Position numbers and translations under genes: made by a program. Positions 1 to 9,311 of a stretch of DNA of 64,000 nucleotides are shown here, piece after piece (within the stretch, counting starts at the first letter, position 1; each line of letters starts with the position of its first letter). Origin of the DNA: Paenibacillus sp. JJ-223 (GTDB lineage Bacteria; Bacillota; Bacilli; Paenibacillales; Paenibacillaceae); contig NZ_CAKMMP010000002.1 in the NCBI RefSeq assembly GCF_927798175.1, positions 1-64,000 on the forward strand. The letters are read 5' to 3'. A model generated the notes under the pieces. The model saw only the letters and a program-made list of their open reading frames with translations, did not search any database and was not told the DNA's origin.

Positions 1-77
1 GCTTTTAGACCGCTTCGCTTCTCCAGATTCTTTCTGCCCTCTCCGTTATCGTGTAAATGTCTAGTTCAACCTATATA
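1..77 (+). repeat. Right part of a ~190-bp palindromic repeat (family R1), cut by window edge
   Basis: This stretch matches the right arm of the R1 repeat seen at 18604, 30571, 50722 and 58534. It has the shared core CGCTTCGCTTCTCCAGATT, then TTCTGCC and CTCCGTT, and ends in GTTCAACCTATATA, the terminal inverted repeat of the 18604/58534 subfamily. The left part lies outside the window. The repeat ends exactly where the TAG stop of the neighbouring SLH gene (78-80) begins. Confidence 0.8.
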
Positions 78-3000
78 CTATAAATATCCCAGTTTATTCA
101 GCACACGTTTCAGCATCACTGCTGCCTGTGCCCGGGTCGCATTGCCTTGCGGTTGGAAGGTCGTCGAAGTCATGCCCTGAATGATGCCCTCCTGTACGGC
201 TTTGGCGACCGAATCCTTGGACTGAATCTTTTTGTTGTCTTTGAATTTGGCCAGCGTTGCGGTCGTGGAAGACTGCAATCTTACCGTGTTTCCGCCATAT
301 TCAAGGGCACGCACCATCATGATCGCCATCTGCTCCCGCGTGATCAGGCTGTCCGGCTTAAACGTGCCGTCCGTATTCCCGGTAATGATTCCGGCATCCG
401 CAGCTGCGCCAATGTAGGCGCTGGCGGCATTTCCTCCGCGAATATCACGGAAACGCATCGCTCCCGTATCATTGCCTTTCAACCCTAATCCTTTGGCAAC
501 CAATTCAGCAAACTCCGCACGGGTAATTTTCTGATCCGGTCCATAATAAGAACCGTTGGAAGTACCGATGATCCACTTGGAAGCCAGCTCCTTGATGACT
601 GCACTTGCCCAATGATAGTTGATGTCCTGGTACACGACCTCATGCGTCACGGGCACGATCATTTGATTTCCATTCAATTGGCCCTTTATGATCATTCCAC
701 CATTGTAGGTCGTAAACGTACTCGGAACGTAAGACAGCAGAAATGTCATCGGATCGATCGTAGTGAATGTCGATGCATTGGTTAGCGTATTTCCGGACAA
801 CTGCTCCGCTAACTGGCTCGTGTTGTTTTGCTCCACTCTTTGATTGCTTACACTGTTATAAGCATATTGATACACGTCCGTTACATTCGCAAGCTTTTGC
901 GCACCCGCGCTTGCCAGCATGCTATCCATGATCCCCGTACCCGACACCGGGACAGGTTCGATCTGCACGTAGTAGTAAGGACCGGTTGAACCGGATGTGG
1001 TGCTCGCCCCAGTTCCTACGCTTTGCAGCATGGAAGTCAAATTCAGATCGGATAAAGACACCATCCATAGACGTTCACCATATTTGATGCCGATCTTGCC
1101 TGTTCGATGGCTTGACGCGATCTGGACCAGCGTATTTATCGGAAAACCGACATAAGCGGAAGATTCGGTCGCCGGAACTTCGAATACAACAGGTTGTGCC
1201 GACTTTCCGACTGCTGCCGCGTATTCAAACGCCTGAATCAATTTGGCCGCATCTACGTTGAACTGACGTGTATTGCGATTATTTCTTGTCATGGCCGACA
1301 CCGAAGTCGCCGTATCGCTGCTCATCGCAAGCAAAGCCTGGCCGAAGCCCGAATCGGCAGCCCCTGCTTCTGTAAGCCAACTTGGACGGCTGTTCGTTGG
1401 CGTCGATGTATTGCTTCCGCCTTGTTGCAGCGTCAATGGGCCGAAGGCCGCTACGGTTGTATTGAGCGAATCCCTTAATGGAACAGCTCCCGGTGTATAG
1501 CTGACTGTTCCGGTCTGTCCTGCAGAAGCGGCATTGGACAGCTTCAAGGTCACTACCGAACCAGATGCCGATGCCGAAAGAACACTCGCCGTAGCACCGG
1601 CAATCTGCACGTTGAACTGTGTTACCGTTAACGCCGACTGCGCTTGAAGCGGATTGCGGAAGTTGATCTGCACCGTATCTCCTTGCAGCGTCGCGGACAG
1701 AATTGTTCCGTTACCATAAGTATAAGTGACAGGTGTAAGGTTAAGGTATCCTGCGGGATTGCCGTTCAGGTCCGTCAACCGCAGCGCACCCGGTACATAC
1801 GACAATGTCACATTCTGTGTACTTGAGACGGAAGAAGCCAGTGTCAGGGTGACCACGTCGTCTTCGATTTCGCTATCGTTAACAAATATGGCTTTGCCGT
1901 CTACCAATACGGAATACTGGCTCTTAAGCGGTTTGTTCGTGCGGCTCAGCGGCTCGTTGTAACGTATCCATAATTTGTTCCCGCTAACCTCAGCGCTTTG
2001 GAATTCAGGGGCTTTATTATCGACGCTGTTGCGAACGTAGAAGCTACTGAACCCTGCCAACGCCTGACCTCGACTGTCTTTCACGGGCCAGCTTCCGGGT
2101 TGATAGGATACGCGAACCACTTCGCCATTCTGGATGGAACGGCTCAGATTAAGCGTAACGAGAGAATTGCTGCCGGTTGAAATACTGCTAATGCCGACGT
2201 CCGATCCATCTGCTGTAACACTGAATTGTCTAGATGTGTCACTCGATGAAATATACACAGTCTCAGGATAATAGAGGCTGATCGTATTATAGTAAGCTGT
2301 ACCTTCTCTCGGCTTCGACATAATAGAGTCCAGACCGTTTTCCACATCTCTGGCACTGAAGGCTGCCGCTGGATTGGACGATAGATCCTGAATCTTGCGC
2401 GCACTTGTTCCAGGAGCATATGAAATGCGGACGACTTGTCCTACAGCAACGCCGGTATCCAGAACAACATACACGCTATCGCCAGATACATATGAAGTGC
2501 TCACATTTCGTGTCTCTCCGTTAACCGTTACGGTGAAACTGGACCCATACGGATCTGTGCTGGACAGGAATTTGTCATACGTCAGACGGATGATCGTATT
2601 GCTGTACATTTTGGCTGTTTTGAGAACCGGAGCCGTCGTATCCGGGCTGAGCGTTCTGAATGTCCATGATGCTGCGCCATTTAATCCTGCGAACAAGTTC
2701 CCCGATTTATCGCGCAGCACCCCGCCGGGAATATCTACGGTGTAAGCCGTATTGCTTGTAAGGCTGCTTAACGGAATAATGCGCAGCTGTCGTGGATTGG
2801 AGCTGTTGATTTCAACCTTTGTCGAAACGACGCTTCCGCTGGAGTTTTTCAGCGTGACCGAACCTGAGTAGCTTGGGTCCAGCTCTTTGCTGAAGGTCAC
2901 GATCAGTTCCGGATTCAATGCAATGCCGGTCGCTCCATTTGCCGGTGATACGGAGGACATCGTCAGTGCTGTGGGATCGGACTGAAACGCTGTAAACATC

Positions 3001-3836
3001 CACTCATTGGCATTGATGCCGGCAATGTCGTTGTCCGAGGCATCCCGTAATGCCCCCGTCGGAATCACAACGTTGTATGTAGCATTATTGGCAAATTTGC
3101 TAGAAGGCGTTACCGTAAGCGTACTACCGCTCACACTGACGCGAGAGGAAGTTGAAACGTCGAATTCTTCAACGGTATTTGCTCCCTGCATAATCTGAAT
3201 TTTTCCCGTTCCTTTACGGATTGCATCATTATAAATAATTTGTAGTTGCGAATTGACAGGTACATTCGTCGCCATTTTAGCCGGTAAAAAAGTTGCTGGC
3301 TTGATCGCACTCATCCCAATGGTCTTGAATACCCATGTCGTATTCCCAGTAATGGCTTGCACTTTCTGCGGAGATGTACCTTCTGGCTCCACGGTTTCAA
3401 ATGAATCCGCATCGACCTCAATGTAATACGAAGTATCTTTCTCCAGCGTGTTATGCATGATTCGCAACACATTTCCCGTTGCGGAGCCACTGCCCGCAGC
3501 TGTGAGATCAGAATGAAGCGTAACTTTCTGATTATCCGAAATATTGATTTTCTCCGCTAATGTCCCGTTGCCGGACAAACGCATAATTCGAATTTCCCCC
3601 TGCGTTCCCTCAATCTTGCGAATTTCTTTCGAAAATTGAATATATAGCGGTGCTGAACGATCTACGTTGGTATCGTTCGTTTTAGGCAAGAATGTTAAGT
3701 CAAGTGCACTCGTGTCACCATCGGCAGCATGCGCCGTATTTAAGGGACTGAGCGGAATGCCTGACCAACCTGCAGCGGTTATTATAAGTACAAGCAAAAC
3801 GATCATGCCCTTTTGAGCCCATTTTTTTACGCTCAC
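78..3836 (-). CDS. Secreted SLH-domain protein with tandem Ig-like (Big_5/SbsA-type) repeats
   Basis: A 1252-residue surface protein starting at GTG after a strong GGAGGAGG site. Residues 1-37 form a signal peptide (KKWAQKG, hydrophobic core, AHA cleavage site). Residues ~45-810 hold about seven tandem Ig-like units with motifs such as VNSQLQIIYNDAI, LNPELIVTFSKEL and SYAPG/SYQPG, typical of S-layer Big_5-like domains. A Thr/Ser-rich linker (~815) leads to a ~200-residue segment I do not recognise. The last ~190 residues are three SLH modules (ITRAEFAELV, ITREQMAIMM, ATRAQAAVML). SLH domains are known to bind pyruvylated secondary cell wall polymer, and csaB lies ~17 kb away, so an exported, cell-wall-anchored location is likely. 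An adhesive or structural role is inference; no enzymatic domain is evident. Confidence 0.9.
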   Translation of the reverse strand: MSVKKWAQKGMIVLLVLIITAAGWSGIPLSPLNTAHAADGDTSALDLTFLPKTNDTNVDRSAPLYIQFSKEIRKIEGTQGEIRIMRLSGNGTLAEKINISDNQKVTLHSDLTAAGSGSATGNVLRIMHNTLEKDTSYYIEVDADSFETVEPEGTSPQKVQAITGNTTWVFKTIGMSAIKPATFLPAKMATNVPVNSQLQIIYNDAIRKGTGKIQIMQGANTVEEFDVSTSSRVSVSGSTLTVTPSSKFANNATYNVVIPTGALRDASDNDIAGINANEWMFTAFQSDPTALTMSSVSPANGATGIALNPELIVTFSKELDPSYSGSVTLKNSSGSVVSTKVEINSSNPRQLRIIPLSSLTSNTAYTVDIPGGVLRDKSGNLFAGLNGAASWTFRTLSPDTTAPVLKTAKMYSNTIIRLTYDKFLSSTDPYGSSFTVTVNGETRNVSTSYVSGDSVYVVLDTGVAVGQVVRISYAPGTSARKIQDLSSNPAAAFSARDVENGLDSIMSKPREGTAYYNTISLYYPETVYISSSDTSRQFSVTADGSDVGISSISTGSNSLVTLNLSRSIQNGEVVRVSYQPGSWPVKDSRGQALAGFSSFYVRNSVDNKAPEFQSAEVSGNKLWIRYNEPLSRTNKPLKSQYSVLVDGKAIFVNDSEIEDDVVTLTLASSVSSTQNVTLSYVPGALRLTDLNGNPAGYLNLTPVTYTYGNGTILSATLQGDTVQINFRNPLQAQSALTVTQFNVQIAGATASVLSASASGSVVTLKLSNAASAGQTGTVSYTPGAVPLRDSLNTTVAAFGPLTLQQGGSNTSTPTNSRPSWLTEAGAADSGFGQALLAMSSDTATSVSAMTRNNRNTRQFNVDAAKLIQAFEYAAAVGKSAQPVVFEVPATESSAYVGFPINTLVQIASSHRTGKIGIKYGERLWMVSLSDLNLTSMLQSVGTGASTTSGSTGPYYYVQIEPVPVSGTGIMDSMLASAGAQKLANVTDVYQYAYNSVSNQRVEQNNTSQLAEQLSGNTLTNASTFTTIDPMTFLLSYVPSTFTTYNGGMIIKGQLNGNQMIVPVTHEVVYQDINYHWASAVIKELASKWIIGTSNGSYYGPDQKITRAEFAELVAKGLGLKGNDTGAMRFRDIRGGNAASAYIGAAADAGIITGNTDGTFKPDSLITREQMAIMMVRALEYGGNTVRLQSSTTATLAKFKDNKKIQSKDSVAKAVQEGIIQGMTSTTFQPQGNATRAQAAVMLKRVLNKLGYL

Positions 3837-3967
3837 GTTCTTTCCTCCTCCTTAACTAGATATCAACCGTCTGATACACAGACTTCATGATGTATATCGG
3901 TTTCGGTGGAAAATTTAATTAGCCATATGTAAATGATTAGGAATGAAACTCTGTGAAAATGTGGATA

Positions 3968-4005
3968 CGAAAATAGCCCCGATTCCTCGTTAAAGGATCG
4001 GGGCT
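3968..4005 (-). terminator. Intrinsic terminator after metK
   Basis: Arms AGCCCCGAT (3975-3983) and ATCGGGGCT (3997-4005) form a stem that, read on the minus strand, runs into ATTTTCG. It lies 28 bp past the metK stop and separates metK from the SLH gene. Confidence 0.8.
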
Positions 4006-4033
4006 TCAACACATTCGAACGGTGCAGCCGAGC

Positions 4034-5236
4034 TTACAGGCCCGCTTGGGATTTCAACGTATCCGCTTTGTCCACGCGTTCCCAAGGTACATCCAGGTCT
4101 GTACGGCCGAAGTGGCCGTATGCAGCCGTTTGTTTGTAGATCGGGCGACGCAGGTCCAGCATGCGGATGATGCCTGCAGGACGAAGGTCAAAGTTGTTGC
4201 GAACGAGTTCAACCAGCTTCTCTTCGCTGACTTTGCCTGTGCCGTATGTATCGACGTTGATCGATACCGGGTTGGCTACGCCGATCGCATAAGCAAGCTG
4301 AATTTCCACCTTGTCCGCCAGACCGGCAGCCACAAGGTTTTTAGCCACATAACGAGCTGCATACGCTGCGGAACGGTCTACTTTCGTCGGATCTTTACCG
4401 GAGAAGGCACCGCCGCCATGACGGGCATAACCGCCATACGTATCAACGATGATTTTGCGTCCGGTCAAACCGGCATCGCCTTGAGGTCCGCCAATCACGA
4501 AACGGCCGGTCGGGTTGATGAAATATTTGGTCTGCTCGTCCAGCAATTCAGCCGGAACGACAGGAAGGATCACATGCTCCTTGATATCTTTCTGGATTTG
4601 CTCCAGGGTTATTTCTTCGGCATGCTGCGTGGACACGACGATGGTATCGACGCGTACAGGCTTGTCGCCATCGTATTCAATGGTGACTTGCGTTTTGCCG
4701 TCCGGACGAAGGTACTCCAACGTACCGTTTTTGCGGACTTCAGCAAGACGACGCGCGATCCGGTGGGACAAAGCAATTGGCAATGGCATAAGTTCAGGTG
4801 TTTCGTTTGTGGCAAAACCAAACATCAAACCTTGGTCGCCTGCACCGATATTTTCGGTTTCACGAGCCATTTGCTCTGGATCACGATTCTCCAGCGCAGC
4901 GTTTACGCCTTGGGCAATATCCGCAGACTGCTCATTCAGGGAAGTCAGGACTGCGCAAGTGTTGTAATCGAAACCGTATTTGGCACGAGTATATCCGATC
5001 TCCTTCACCGTGTTGCGTACGATGGACGGAATGTCCACGTATTCCGATGCAGAGCTGATTTCACCGATAACAAGCACAAGGCCTGTAGCCACCGAAACCT
5101 CGCACGCCACGCGCGCATTGGGGTCATTCGCCAGGAATGCGTCCAATACGGCGTCAGAGATCTGGTCACAGATTTTATCCGGATGTCCTTCGGTCACAGA
5201 CTCCGATGTGAATAAATGCCGGCCTTTCACAGACAT
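4034..5236 (-). CDS. metK: S-adenosylmethionine synthase
   Basis: This 400-residue protein has the normal length for methionine adenosyltransferase, which makes S-adenosylmethionine from methionine and ATP in the cytosol. Visible family motifs are [17 protein letters not shown] near the N terminus, the methionine/ATP loop around [21 protein letters not shown], and the glycine-rich [22 protein letters not shown]. The ATG follows a GGGAGG site. The gene appears monocistronic, with its own promoter (5448-5476) and terminator (3968-4005). In many Firmicutes metK is controlled by an S-box riboswitch, but I find no S-box core in this leader; instead an intrinsic terminator lies just downstream of the predicted start of transcription. 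Confidence 0.97.
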   Translation of the reverse strand: MSVKGRHLFTSESVTEGHPDKICDQISDAVLDAFLANDPNARVACEVSVATGLVLVIGEISSASEYVDIPSIVRNTVKEIGYTRAKYGFDYNTCAVLTSLNEQSADIAQGVNAALENRDPEQMARETENIGAGDQGLMFGFATNETPELMPLPIALSHRIARRLAEVRKNGTLEYLRPDGKTQVTIEYDGDKPVRVDTIVVSTQHAEEITLEQIQKDIKEHVILPVVPAELLDEQTKYFINPTGRFVIGGPQGDAGLTGRKIIVDTYGGYARHGGGAFSGKDPTKVDRSAAYAARYVAKNLVAAGLADKVEIQLAYAIGVANPVSINVDTYGTGKVSEEKLVELVRNNFDLRPAGIIRMLDLRRPIYKQTAAYGHFGRTDLDVPWERVDKADTLKSQAGL

Positions 5237-5399
5237 TGAAGCTCAACCTCCCATAACTTGTAGTATGGCTATTGCCCGAATAAAACATTTACGGTAATTT
5301 CGTTAGTTGTACGCGCATTCTGGTTTTCACGAGAAACCAAAGAATGACCTACGTTGGCGAAAATGAAATTGTTCAGGTAATTGCCTCGAGATTCCAATA

Positions 5400-5431
5400 A
5401 AAAATCAACCTTTTCCGCTCGGGAAAAGGTT
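5400..5431 (-). terminator. Early intrinsic terminator in the metK leader (or terminator of the SASP gene)
   Basis: Arms AACCTTTTCC (5407-5416) and GGAAAAGGTT (5422-5431) form a perfect 10-bp stem around a 5-nt loop, followed on the minus strand by GATTTTTTATT. It begins only ~10 nt after the predicted metK transcription start. It could attenuate metK, end SASP transcripts, or do both. Confidence 0.75.
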
Positions 5432-5447
5432 GCATACCTCAAATGCC

Positions 5448-5476
5448 ATCTTATCGCATTTGTCAAACGGTGTCAA
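5448..5476 (-). promoter_or_regulatory. Sigma-A-type promoter of metK
   Basis: On the minus strand TTGACA (5471-5476), a 17-nt spacer and TAAGAT (5448-5453) give a near-consensus vegetative promoter. The predicted start near 5441 gives a ~205-nt leader before metK. Confidence 0.75.
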
Positions 5477-5510
5477 TTATAGCAGTAGGGAATAAAACCT
5501 TGGAAAATGC

Positions 5511-5783
5511 CTATAAAGACTGCTCTGCCTGACGGATGAGCCGCTTGGTGATCTCCCCGCCAACCGATCCGTTTTCACGCGAGGTGAGATGCCCCCACCC
5601 TTTGTATTGACCGTAAGAATGATTGCCGATTTCCCCCAGCTCGGAACCGAATTCCGTATCTGCCCCAGCCGATCCTCTGCTGCCATACCCAACGTTCAAA
5701 CCGAATTCAGCCGCGATTTCGTACTTCATTTGATCCAACATCTGCCGGCTCTCCGGCACGACCTTACGATTGCTTCTCGCCAC
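5511..5783 (-). CDS. Alpha/beta-type small acid-soluble spore protein
   Basis: About 90 residues resembling alpha/beta SASPs, which coat and protect DNA in the forespore and are degraded by GPR protease at germination. The N-terminal half has [20 protein letters not shown] and the C-terminal half has [20 protein letters not shown], the two conserved SASP blocks. The middle is Gly/Ser-rich and longer than usual. The start chosen is GTG at 5783, 9-11 nt after GGAGGTG; the longer reading frame would start inside that ribosome-binding site. In Bacillus such genes use sigma-G promoters; I could not find a convincing one here. Confidence 0.85.
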   Translation of the reverse strand: MARSNRKVVPESRQMLDQMKYEIAAEFGLNVGYGSRGSAGADTEFGSELGEIGNHSYGQYKGWGHLTSRENGSVGGEITKRLIRQAEQSL

Positions 5784-5932
5784 GATAAACTGCACCTCCG
5801 AATGATGGTTTAGTACAGTTATAGGGTAAACCGCCTGGTCATGGGTTAGCCGTATTAATGTTTGTTAGAACTGGTTAATCTGGACAAGGCATGATTTTCA
5901 TGAATGTATAATTACCGTCAACACTGCACAAC

Positions 5933-6526
5933 TTATTTCAGAGTATAACCGCCGCGAACCATGACAGTCAGGCTGTATTTGTTGCCTTCCACGACCTGAA
6001 TGCCCCGTCCTTCCTTCGGAATCGTAAGCAAATGGTTCATTGGCGCCGCTTGACCATTGATCAAATCAACGCCATCCGTCAGGTCGGCCACGCCGTTGGT
6101 GCCTTCGCTGATGATGACCGCTTTCCCGCTGCGAACGACGAATTCCGTTCCTGTTGATCCGATCAACTGTTGTCCAGGCTTCACAGTGACGATCTCCAAA
6201 GCCTCGGAAGCGCCGGAAGCAAGAGGAGGAAGCTCGGTTGCACTACCGGCACTACCCGCATTTGCAGAAGAGGACGCATTGTTGCCAGTACTGGCTGCAT
6301 TTCCTGCATTCCCGGTATTTCCGGCATTCCCCGTTCCTGAACTAATACCGCCCCCAAGCGCCTTCTGAATCTGCTGATCCACATAGCTTTTCGTAACGAC
6401 AGGATCATCCGCCGTTCCCGGCTGAATGGTTCCCGCGCCCGTAGCCGTATTGCTGTATACGGACCCGATCCACACACCTGCGCCTATGGTCAGTGCAGCC
6501 AGGGACACTTTCATATAAGATTTCAT
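5933..6526 (-). CDS. Small exported protein of unknown function with Asn/Gly-rich linker
   Basis: About 197 residues. The ATG at 6526 follows GGAAGG; the longer frame has no ribosome-binding site. Residues ~1-25 (MKSYMKVSLAALTIGAGVWI) look like a signal peptide or N-terminal anchor. Then come a segment ending in VTKSYVDQQIQKALGG, a low-complexity Gly/Asn/Ala/Ser linker, and a ~95-residue C-terminal domain starting near EALEIVTVKPGQQLIG and ending VMVRGGYTLK. I do not recognise this domain; its alternating hydrophobic pattern suggests a beta-rich fold. It lies between the SASP gene and the 850-aa secreted protein, so a surface or spore role is possible but unproven. Confidence 0.75.
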   Translation of the reverse strand: MKSYMKVSLAALTIGAGVWIGSVYSNTATGAGTIQPGTADDPVVTKSYVDQQIQKALGGGISSGTGNAGNTGNAGNAASTGNNASSSANAGSAGSATELPPLASGASEALEIVTVKPGQQLIGSTGTEFVVRSGKAVIISEGTNGVADLTDGVDLINGQAAPMNHLLTIPKEGRGIQVVEGNKYSLTVMVRGGYTLK

Positions 6527-6610
6527 TAAACTACCTTCCTTTCTAATTCCATATAGACTTTCTATCACTCTATCATAGCTTAGTAGGAAGATTCTACATT
6601 TTCTCGCAAC

Positions 6611-9163
6611 TTACTCCCCGCCTGGTAGGTTGCCTACTGCCGGGGCAAATCCCATCGCTTGCGTGGCCAACTTAATCCGTTGCCCTTGAAACTCATCATA
6701 GACAGCGATCGTGTAAGCACCGCTTCGTCTATCATCAAAAACAACGTCCTGGATGGTCCAATTAATGAACTGGTTATTGCCTTCTTTTAAATCCTTGTCC
6801 AATATAATTTCTTTATCAAAAGATTTTCCTGTCGGCTCGATGATTTGCAATATTAACTTATGCTCATTTTCAGGCAGGTTTAAATCGTTAATTCGGGATG
6901 CATCATAATTCCAAGAAAGATTAACCGTTGTTCCGCCACTTAACGTAGCTTTGAAATCCTTGGTTTCTAATGTATATGGATAAATATTTATATGTTTGAT
7001 CGTCTCTTGCGCCGATTCCTGGTCAGGTTTGAGCGCAAAAGATACTGCATCGACATAACCTTTTCCCGACGTTCCTTGGGTTCCTTGAGTTCCTGTCGTG
7101 CTTTCACCTGCCACGGTTTGGCCAACCAGCAGTTTCATGTCTGACACAATCGTTTTTCGCGGAATTTTTGCCCATACGGTTACTAATGCAGAGTTGCCCG
7201 GCCCGGCAGGATAATCAATCTGCTTCACGGTTGTTTTATAATACTCGCCATTTTTGGATTCATAGTACCCCGTTAACTTAGCCAAATCAACTTGACGGTC
7301 TTCTACGTTTTTAACCTCCAGCTCGGTATACACGATATCGGAAGATGTTCCCGGATAGATCAAAGTTCGTTTCACTTTCATTTCGGCTTTCTTCCCGGAG
7401 GCGTTAATCGCATAGTTATTCCCTACGTCAATTGTCGGAATCGCAGGCAGCTGTCCAATATGCGTAAGCCGGATCAACTCGGAGGAGTTTTCACCAGTAA
7501 CTTCTGATAATGCTACCTGCAGTTGAGTTACGTCCAGATTGGTAGGGAGTGTAGTCAACAAATGGATATCAACGGACATCCCTGGTCCCAGAAGAGCAGA
7601 GCTCTGGCTCGTTAACAATTGCGTATCCGGAATATCGGCAGAATCAATAGACAACATTCCCTTTAGCTCAGGAAGTTTAAGCGTGTTGGTTGAGATGTTG
7701 CGTAAAGTAACTCTCGCAGACAAAACATCAGCATTTTCCCATGGCAGACGCTGAATCGAATTCCATGTAACCCCTAATGTCCCATTCTGTAATTGGAGGG
7801 TATTTTCAGCACCGATTGATTTTTGCAAAGAAGTAGCTTCTGGCAGAATATAAACTCCCGCAGGGTAGGAGAATTTAATTTCCTTGCTTTCAGCATTTTC
7901 AGCTTTAGGTGTGTTCATAACCAGCCTTAATGTTCCACTGGCCTCCTCATACGGAAGCTTAAAGGTCAAACGAATTAAACGCTCCTCATCGGGCTTCAAT
8001 TTCATATCGTCCAGCGCTTTCGTTGTTAAAGGATAATCATTTCCCTTGGCGTTCTGCACCGAAAATTCGTACTTGGGTACGGCAACTTCACGGGAGCCGA
8101 TATTTTTAAGCCTGAAGCTGACCGTATAATAGTTATTCCAGTGAACCTGACTATAGCTAACGTCCTTGACCTGTGTCTCGATCTTTCCTTTGTTATCTTC
8201 AAGCGTAATGACATTCTTTTTACCCACTGCGATCTCAGAATTTTTGATCGTAGAAGCTTTGGGCATCTGCATGGTCGCTAGCGGAATAACCGATTTTTCG
8301 GCTTCATTCTCCTGCACCATAATGAGCTCTGCTCCATCCAATTTAACCTTTTTGGGAATGGTAGTAATGTAGTTAATGCTTTTGGACTCCTGAGGCTGGA
8401 GACTATACGTCGCTTCATTGGCATTTATGTTCAATGGATAACTACTGCCGCCAGCTGTCCTCAGTATCCATTTCACTCCCGGATTCTCTAAACCTTTATA
8501 ACCGACGTTGTGCAAATTGATTTTGACGCTTGCATAATTGTTGGTGTCAGAAGCAGCGAACGTTTGCAGGCTTTGGACTTTGATTTTTACAGGTACATCA
8601 TTGATACGAACCTTTTTGGACGTGTTCATTGGAGTTGCCACCACATAGGATGATGGAATATTAATTTTGCCGAGCACATTCTCATAATTCGGTTTGCTGA
8701 AATCCCATTTCACGATTTCGAAATTCAGATTGCTCAACTGGACGTTTTTACCGACAGTAGTCACATATGTAACGGATAACGTCGATCCAGCCGCAACACT
8801 TTTTTTCTCTGCATCCTGAGCCAACAATTTGGAAGTATAACTTGTTCCACCCTTACTGCGAACCTTTGTCCAATAATCAACCAGCTGCAAGCTTTTTTTC
8901 TCATTGTTCGTATATGTGAGGGTATATGTAACAAGCTTGCCTTCATCCTGTGTCAGTACATTCACATCCGAAATTTTAACACTGCTTTTGTTCGATAGCT
9001 TGACACCCGGAACATTGGCCAGCGTTTTTAAGGTTGTTTTCGTTTGGGATATGGATTTCGAAGCATTTGCAGCTTGTACAGCTGGCAGATCATGTACCCA
9101 AACGGTTTGAGTGATTCCCAGCACGACACTTGCGATCATGACTTTCCTCAGGTTATTTTTCAC
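6611..9163 (-). CDS. Large secreted protein with tandem Ig-like repeats, no SLH domain
   Basis: An 850-residue protein starting at GTG after GGAGG. Residues 1-32 are a signal peptide ending in VQAA. The rest reads as five beta-sandwich-like repeats of ~125-150 residues. Each has a strand pattern such as YTLTYTNNEKK, SVKINLHNVGYKG, VSFRLKNIGSRE, RVTLRNISTN, TELEVKNVED and closes with a 'VTYVTTV / INYITTIP / LTFKLP / LLTTLP / VWAKIP' strand. This resembles CARDB/COG1361-type 'comparison of ordered versus free' repeats, but I cannot assign a named family. A C-terminal ~140-residue unit (LSWNYDASRINDL ... GAYTIAVYDEFQG) differs. No SLH, LPXTG or lipobox is visible, so it may be free, bound to other S-layer proteins, or wall-associated. 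It lies directly downstream of the S-layer gene but past a terminator. Confidence 0.85.
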   Translation of the reverse strand: MKNNLRKVMIASVVLGITQTVWVHDLPAVQAANASKSISQTKTTLKTLANVPGVKLSNKSSVKISDVNVLTQDEGKLVTYTLTYTNNEKKSLQLVDYWTKVRSKGGTSYTSKLLAQDAEKKSVAAGSTLSVTYVTTVGKNVQLSNLNFEIVKWDFSKPNYENVLGKINIPSSYVVATPMNTSKKVRINDVPVKIKVQSLQTFAASDTNNYASVKINLHNVGYKGLENPGVKWILRTAGGSSYPLNINANEATYSLQPQESKSINYITTIPKKVKLDGAELIMVQENEAEKSVIPLATMQMPKASTIKNSEIAVGKKNVITLEDNKGKIETQVKDVSYSQVHWNNYYTVSFRLKNIGSREVAVPKYEFSVQNAKGNDYPLTTKALDDMKLKPDEERLIRLTFKLPYEEASGTLRLVMNTPKAENAESKEIKFSYPAGVYILPEATSLQKSIGAENTLQLQNGTLGVTWNSIQRLPWENADVLSARVTLRNISTNTLKLPELKGMLSIDSADIPDTQLLTSQSSALLGPGMSVDIHLLTTLPTNLDVTQLQVALSEVTGENSSELIRLTHIGQLPAIPTIDVGNNYAINASGKKAEMKVKRTLIYPGTSSDIVYTELEVKNVEDRQVDLAKLTGYYESKNGEYYKTTVKQIDYPAGPGNSALVTVWAKIPRKTIVSDMKLLVGQTVAGESTTGTQGTQGTSGKGYVDAVSFALKPDQESAQETIKHINIYPYTLETKDFKATLSGGTTVNLSWNYDASRINDLNLPENEHKLILQIIEPTGKSFDKEIILDKDLKEGNNQFINWTIQDVVFDDRRSGAYTIAVYDEFQGQRIKLATQAMGFAPAVGNLPGGE

Positions 9164-9249
9164 TTGAAACCTCCATTTGATTTGATTCCAGAATCTATCT
9201 TCATTATAGACGTTTTACAGGAAGAGGAAGTTTCAAAGAAATTACTATA

Positions 9250-9287
9250 TAAACCAAAAGGCCTTGCAAATGAATGCAAGGCCTTTT
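9250..9287 (-). terminator. Strong intrinsic terminator after the S-layer gene
   Basis: A perfect 13-bp stem (AAAAGGCCTTGCA at 9256-9268, TGCAAGGCCTTTT at 9275-9287) with a 6-nt loop lies 25 bp past the S-layer stop. Read on the minus strand it ends TTTTGGTTTATAT. Confidence 0.85.
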
Positions 9288-9311
9288 GTGTACTACATAT
9301 AAACTTTTGAA

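Noticed and set aside
4022..5215. 397-codon open frame on the plus strand opposite metK
   Set aside because: It mirrors metK, has no family resemblance and no ribosome-binding site; it is a by-product of metK codon use.
5269..5466. 65-codon frame in the metK leader
   Set aside because: It starts at TTG within the predicted metK promoter and reads through a terminator stem; no ribosome-binding site.
5237..5510. SAM (S-box) riboswitch for metK
   Set aside because: The conserved S-box core and its anti-terminator layout could not be found on the minus strand.
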